A DNA stretch of 64,000 nucleotides. It comes from Psychromarinibacter halotolerans (GTDB lineage: Bacteria > Pseudomonadota > Alphaproteobacteria > Rhodobacterales > Rhodobacteraceae). Each line of letters begins with the position of its first letter. Position 1 is the stretch's first letter. The notes under the pieces are model-generated. The model was given only the letters and a program-made list of their open reading frames with translations, searched no databases and was not told where the DNA came from. Shown here one piece after another: positions 63,092 through 64,000 of the stretch. A program made the translations under genes and the position numbers. The DNA lies in assembly GCF_029168315.1 (NCBI RefSeq), contig NZ_JARGYD010000001.1, positions 620,001 through 684,000 of the forward strand, read 5' to 3'.

Positions 63092-63808
63092 ATGTCCAAC
63101 TCGCTCTATCCCAAGTTCTGCCCGGTCGCGATGGCGGCCAGCCTGCTAGAGCCACGCTGGACCATGCTGCTGCTGTGCGAGCTTTGGTCCGGCTCGACCC
63201 GCTTCAACGAAATCCAGCGCGGCGTGCCCGGGATGTCACCCGGACTGCTGTCGAAACGCCTTAAGGAAATGGAGGCGACCGGCCTTGTCATGCGGCGCAG
63301 GGATGGCGGCGGCCATGCCGAGTACCTGACGACCCCGCTCGCGGACGAGCTAGAGCCGCTGATCCGGGGTCTTGGGGAATGGGCGCATCGCAACATCGAC
63401 TGCGAGGTGTCGCTTCAGGCCTTGGACGCCCGCGTGCTGATGTGGAACATCCGCCGAAAGATCGACCGGCTGCATCTGCCGAAGCCGAAATGCGTGATCC
63501 AGTTCATCCTGAACGACGCGCCGAATGACACGGCGAACTATTGGCTTGTGTCCAAACCCGGCGAAGAAACGGACCTGTGCTACACCGACCCGAAGTTCGA
63601 CGTCGATCTGTTCGTGGTCTGTGAGCTTCGCGCGCTGACGTCCGCGTGGATGGGGCATACAAGCTTCGAAACGGAAATCGACAGCGGGCGCATCTCTCTG
63701 ACGGGTCACGACCTGATGGAACGGACCCTGACCAAGTGGCTGATGCGAAGCAGTTTCGCCGAGATCGCCAAAGGCCCGGCGGAAGAGGCACGCCGCGTTG
63801 CCGGTTAG
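63092..63808 (+). CDS. HxlR-family transcriptional regulator
   Basis: A 238-residue regulator. The winged helix with FCPVAMAASLLEPRWTMLLLCEL (Cys10, a redox-sensitive position in several HxlR proteins) and MSPGLLSKRLKEMEATGLVMRR is at the N-terminus, and about 110 further residues form a sterol-carrier-like C-terminal domain seen in longer members. Likely controls the divergent tautomerase-OsmC operon in response to electrophiles. Confidence 0.88.
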   Translation: MSNSLYPKFCPVAMAASLLEPRWTMLLLCELWSGSTRFNEIQRGVPGMSPGLLSKRLKEMEATGLVMRRRDGGGHAEYLTTPLADELEPLIRGLGEWAHRNIDCEVSLQALDARVLMWNIRRKIDRLHLPKPKCVIQFILNDAPNDTANYWLVSKPGEETDLCYTDPKFDVDLFVVCELRALTSAWMGHTSFETEIDSGRISLTGHDLMERTLTKWLMRSSFAEIAKGPAEEARRVAG

Positions 63809-63886
63809 ACCTCGCTAAACCACGGGCCCGATCAATCCGCACGATCCGGGTCGCGGCAGCGTCCGTCGCTTCGCTAGACGGATGCC

Positions 63887-64000
63887 ATGACACAGAAATC
63901 CCTATCGCCCCGCGCGTGGGCCGAACTTGCCTGCCTTGCCCTGATCTGGGGCGGGATCTTCCTGTCGGTGCGCATCGCGCTGGACGAGCTTGGGGTCGCC
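63887..64000 (+). CDS. DMT-family transporter, partial (5' end)
   Basis: The window ends after 38 codons. MTQKSLSPRAWAELACLALIWGGIFLSVRIALDELG has the first EamA helix with the typical LIWGG. Probably a complete gene beyond the edge, unrelated to the HxlR operon unless regulated with it. Confidence 0.8.
   Translation, partial: MTQKSLSPRAWAELACLALIWGGIFLSVRIALDELGVA

Overview
The window is about 64 kb of gene-dense, high-GC chromosome from an alphaproteobacterium, most likely Rhodobacteraceae (Roseobacter group). The signs are an F1-ATPase zeta inhibitor, a DUF6456/DUF6477 pair, a CckA-type cell-cycle kinase preceded by a TTAA-N7-TTAA CtrA motif, a GTTC-N7-GTTC SOS box at recA, an RNase E with an acidic insert, a DctBD pair, and corrinoid/MttB-type methyl-transfer genes. 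I saw no rRNA, tRNA, CRISPR array, prophage or insertion sequence. Most of the window is core genome with a few accessory genes inserted.

Layout. 0-5 kb: spermidine synthase, a coupled hydrolase-P450 pair, ccdA and tusA. 5-10.6 kb: a membrane-anchored Pro/Ala-rich protein, then a minus-strand group of a secreted acidic protein, a tandem glycosyltransferase and an overlapping unknown gene. 10.7-17.2 kb: rne with a long leader, then a dctB/dctD-like two-component system. 17.3-21 kb: purC-purS-[alcohol dehydrogenase-putative nuclease]-purQ, where the last three genes overlap by ATGA. 21-28 kb: zeta inhibitor, MprF-like protein, a homocysteine methyltransferase, a radical SAM protein, and an operon of corrinoid protein, small membrane protein, YbjQ and DUF1638. 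28-37 kb: Pmp3-like peptide, DUF2235 hydrolase, icd, a Hint-domain protein, YitT, an amidohydrolase, an SMR pump, typA and two small secreted proteins. 37.6-48.4 kb: alaS-DUF1330, DUF1127, recA, cckA, guaB-rsmB-like methyltransferase and an outer-membrane barrel. 48.4-54 kb: lipA and peroxiredoxin between two REP-like palindromic elements, catalase, a tiny membrane protein, and DUF6456/DUF6477 diverging around a perfect DnaA box. 54-64 kb: an MttB-family methyltransferase, guaA with an FkbM-like gene, an SH3b lipoprotein-like protein, a DMT exporter, FadL, an HxlR regulator divergent from a tautomerase-OsmC-methyltransferase operon, and the start of a second DMT exporter.

Shared themes. Purine synthesis (purC, purS, purQ, guaB, guaA) recurs across the window. 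One-carbon and methionine chemistry is split between the homocysteine methyltransferase, the corrinoid protein with DUF1638, and the MttB homologue. Peroxiredoxin, catalase, RecA and the HxlR/OsmC group cover stress responses. CckA with its CtrA-like site and DUF6456/DUF6477 with a DnaA box point to cell-cycle control. The least expected items are the DctD-like regulator without the sigma-54 GAFTGA loop, the PD-(D/E)XK-like nuclease inside the pur operon, and the DnaA box between two family-restricted genes.
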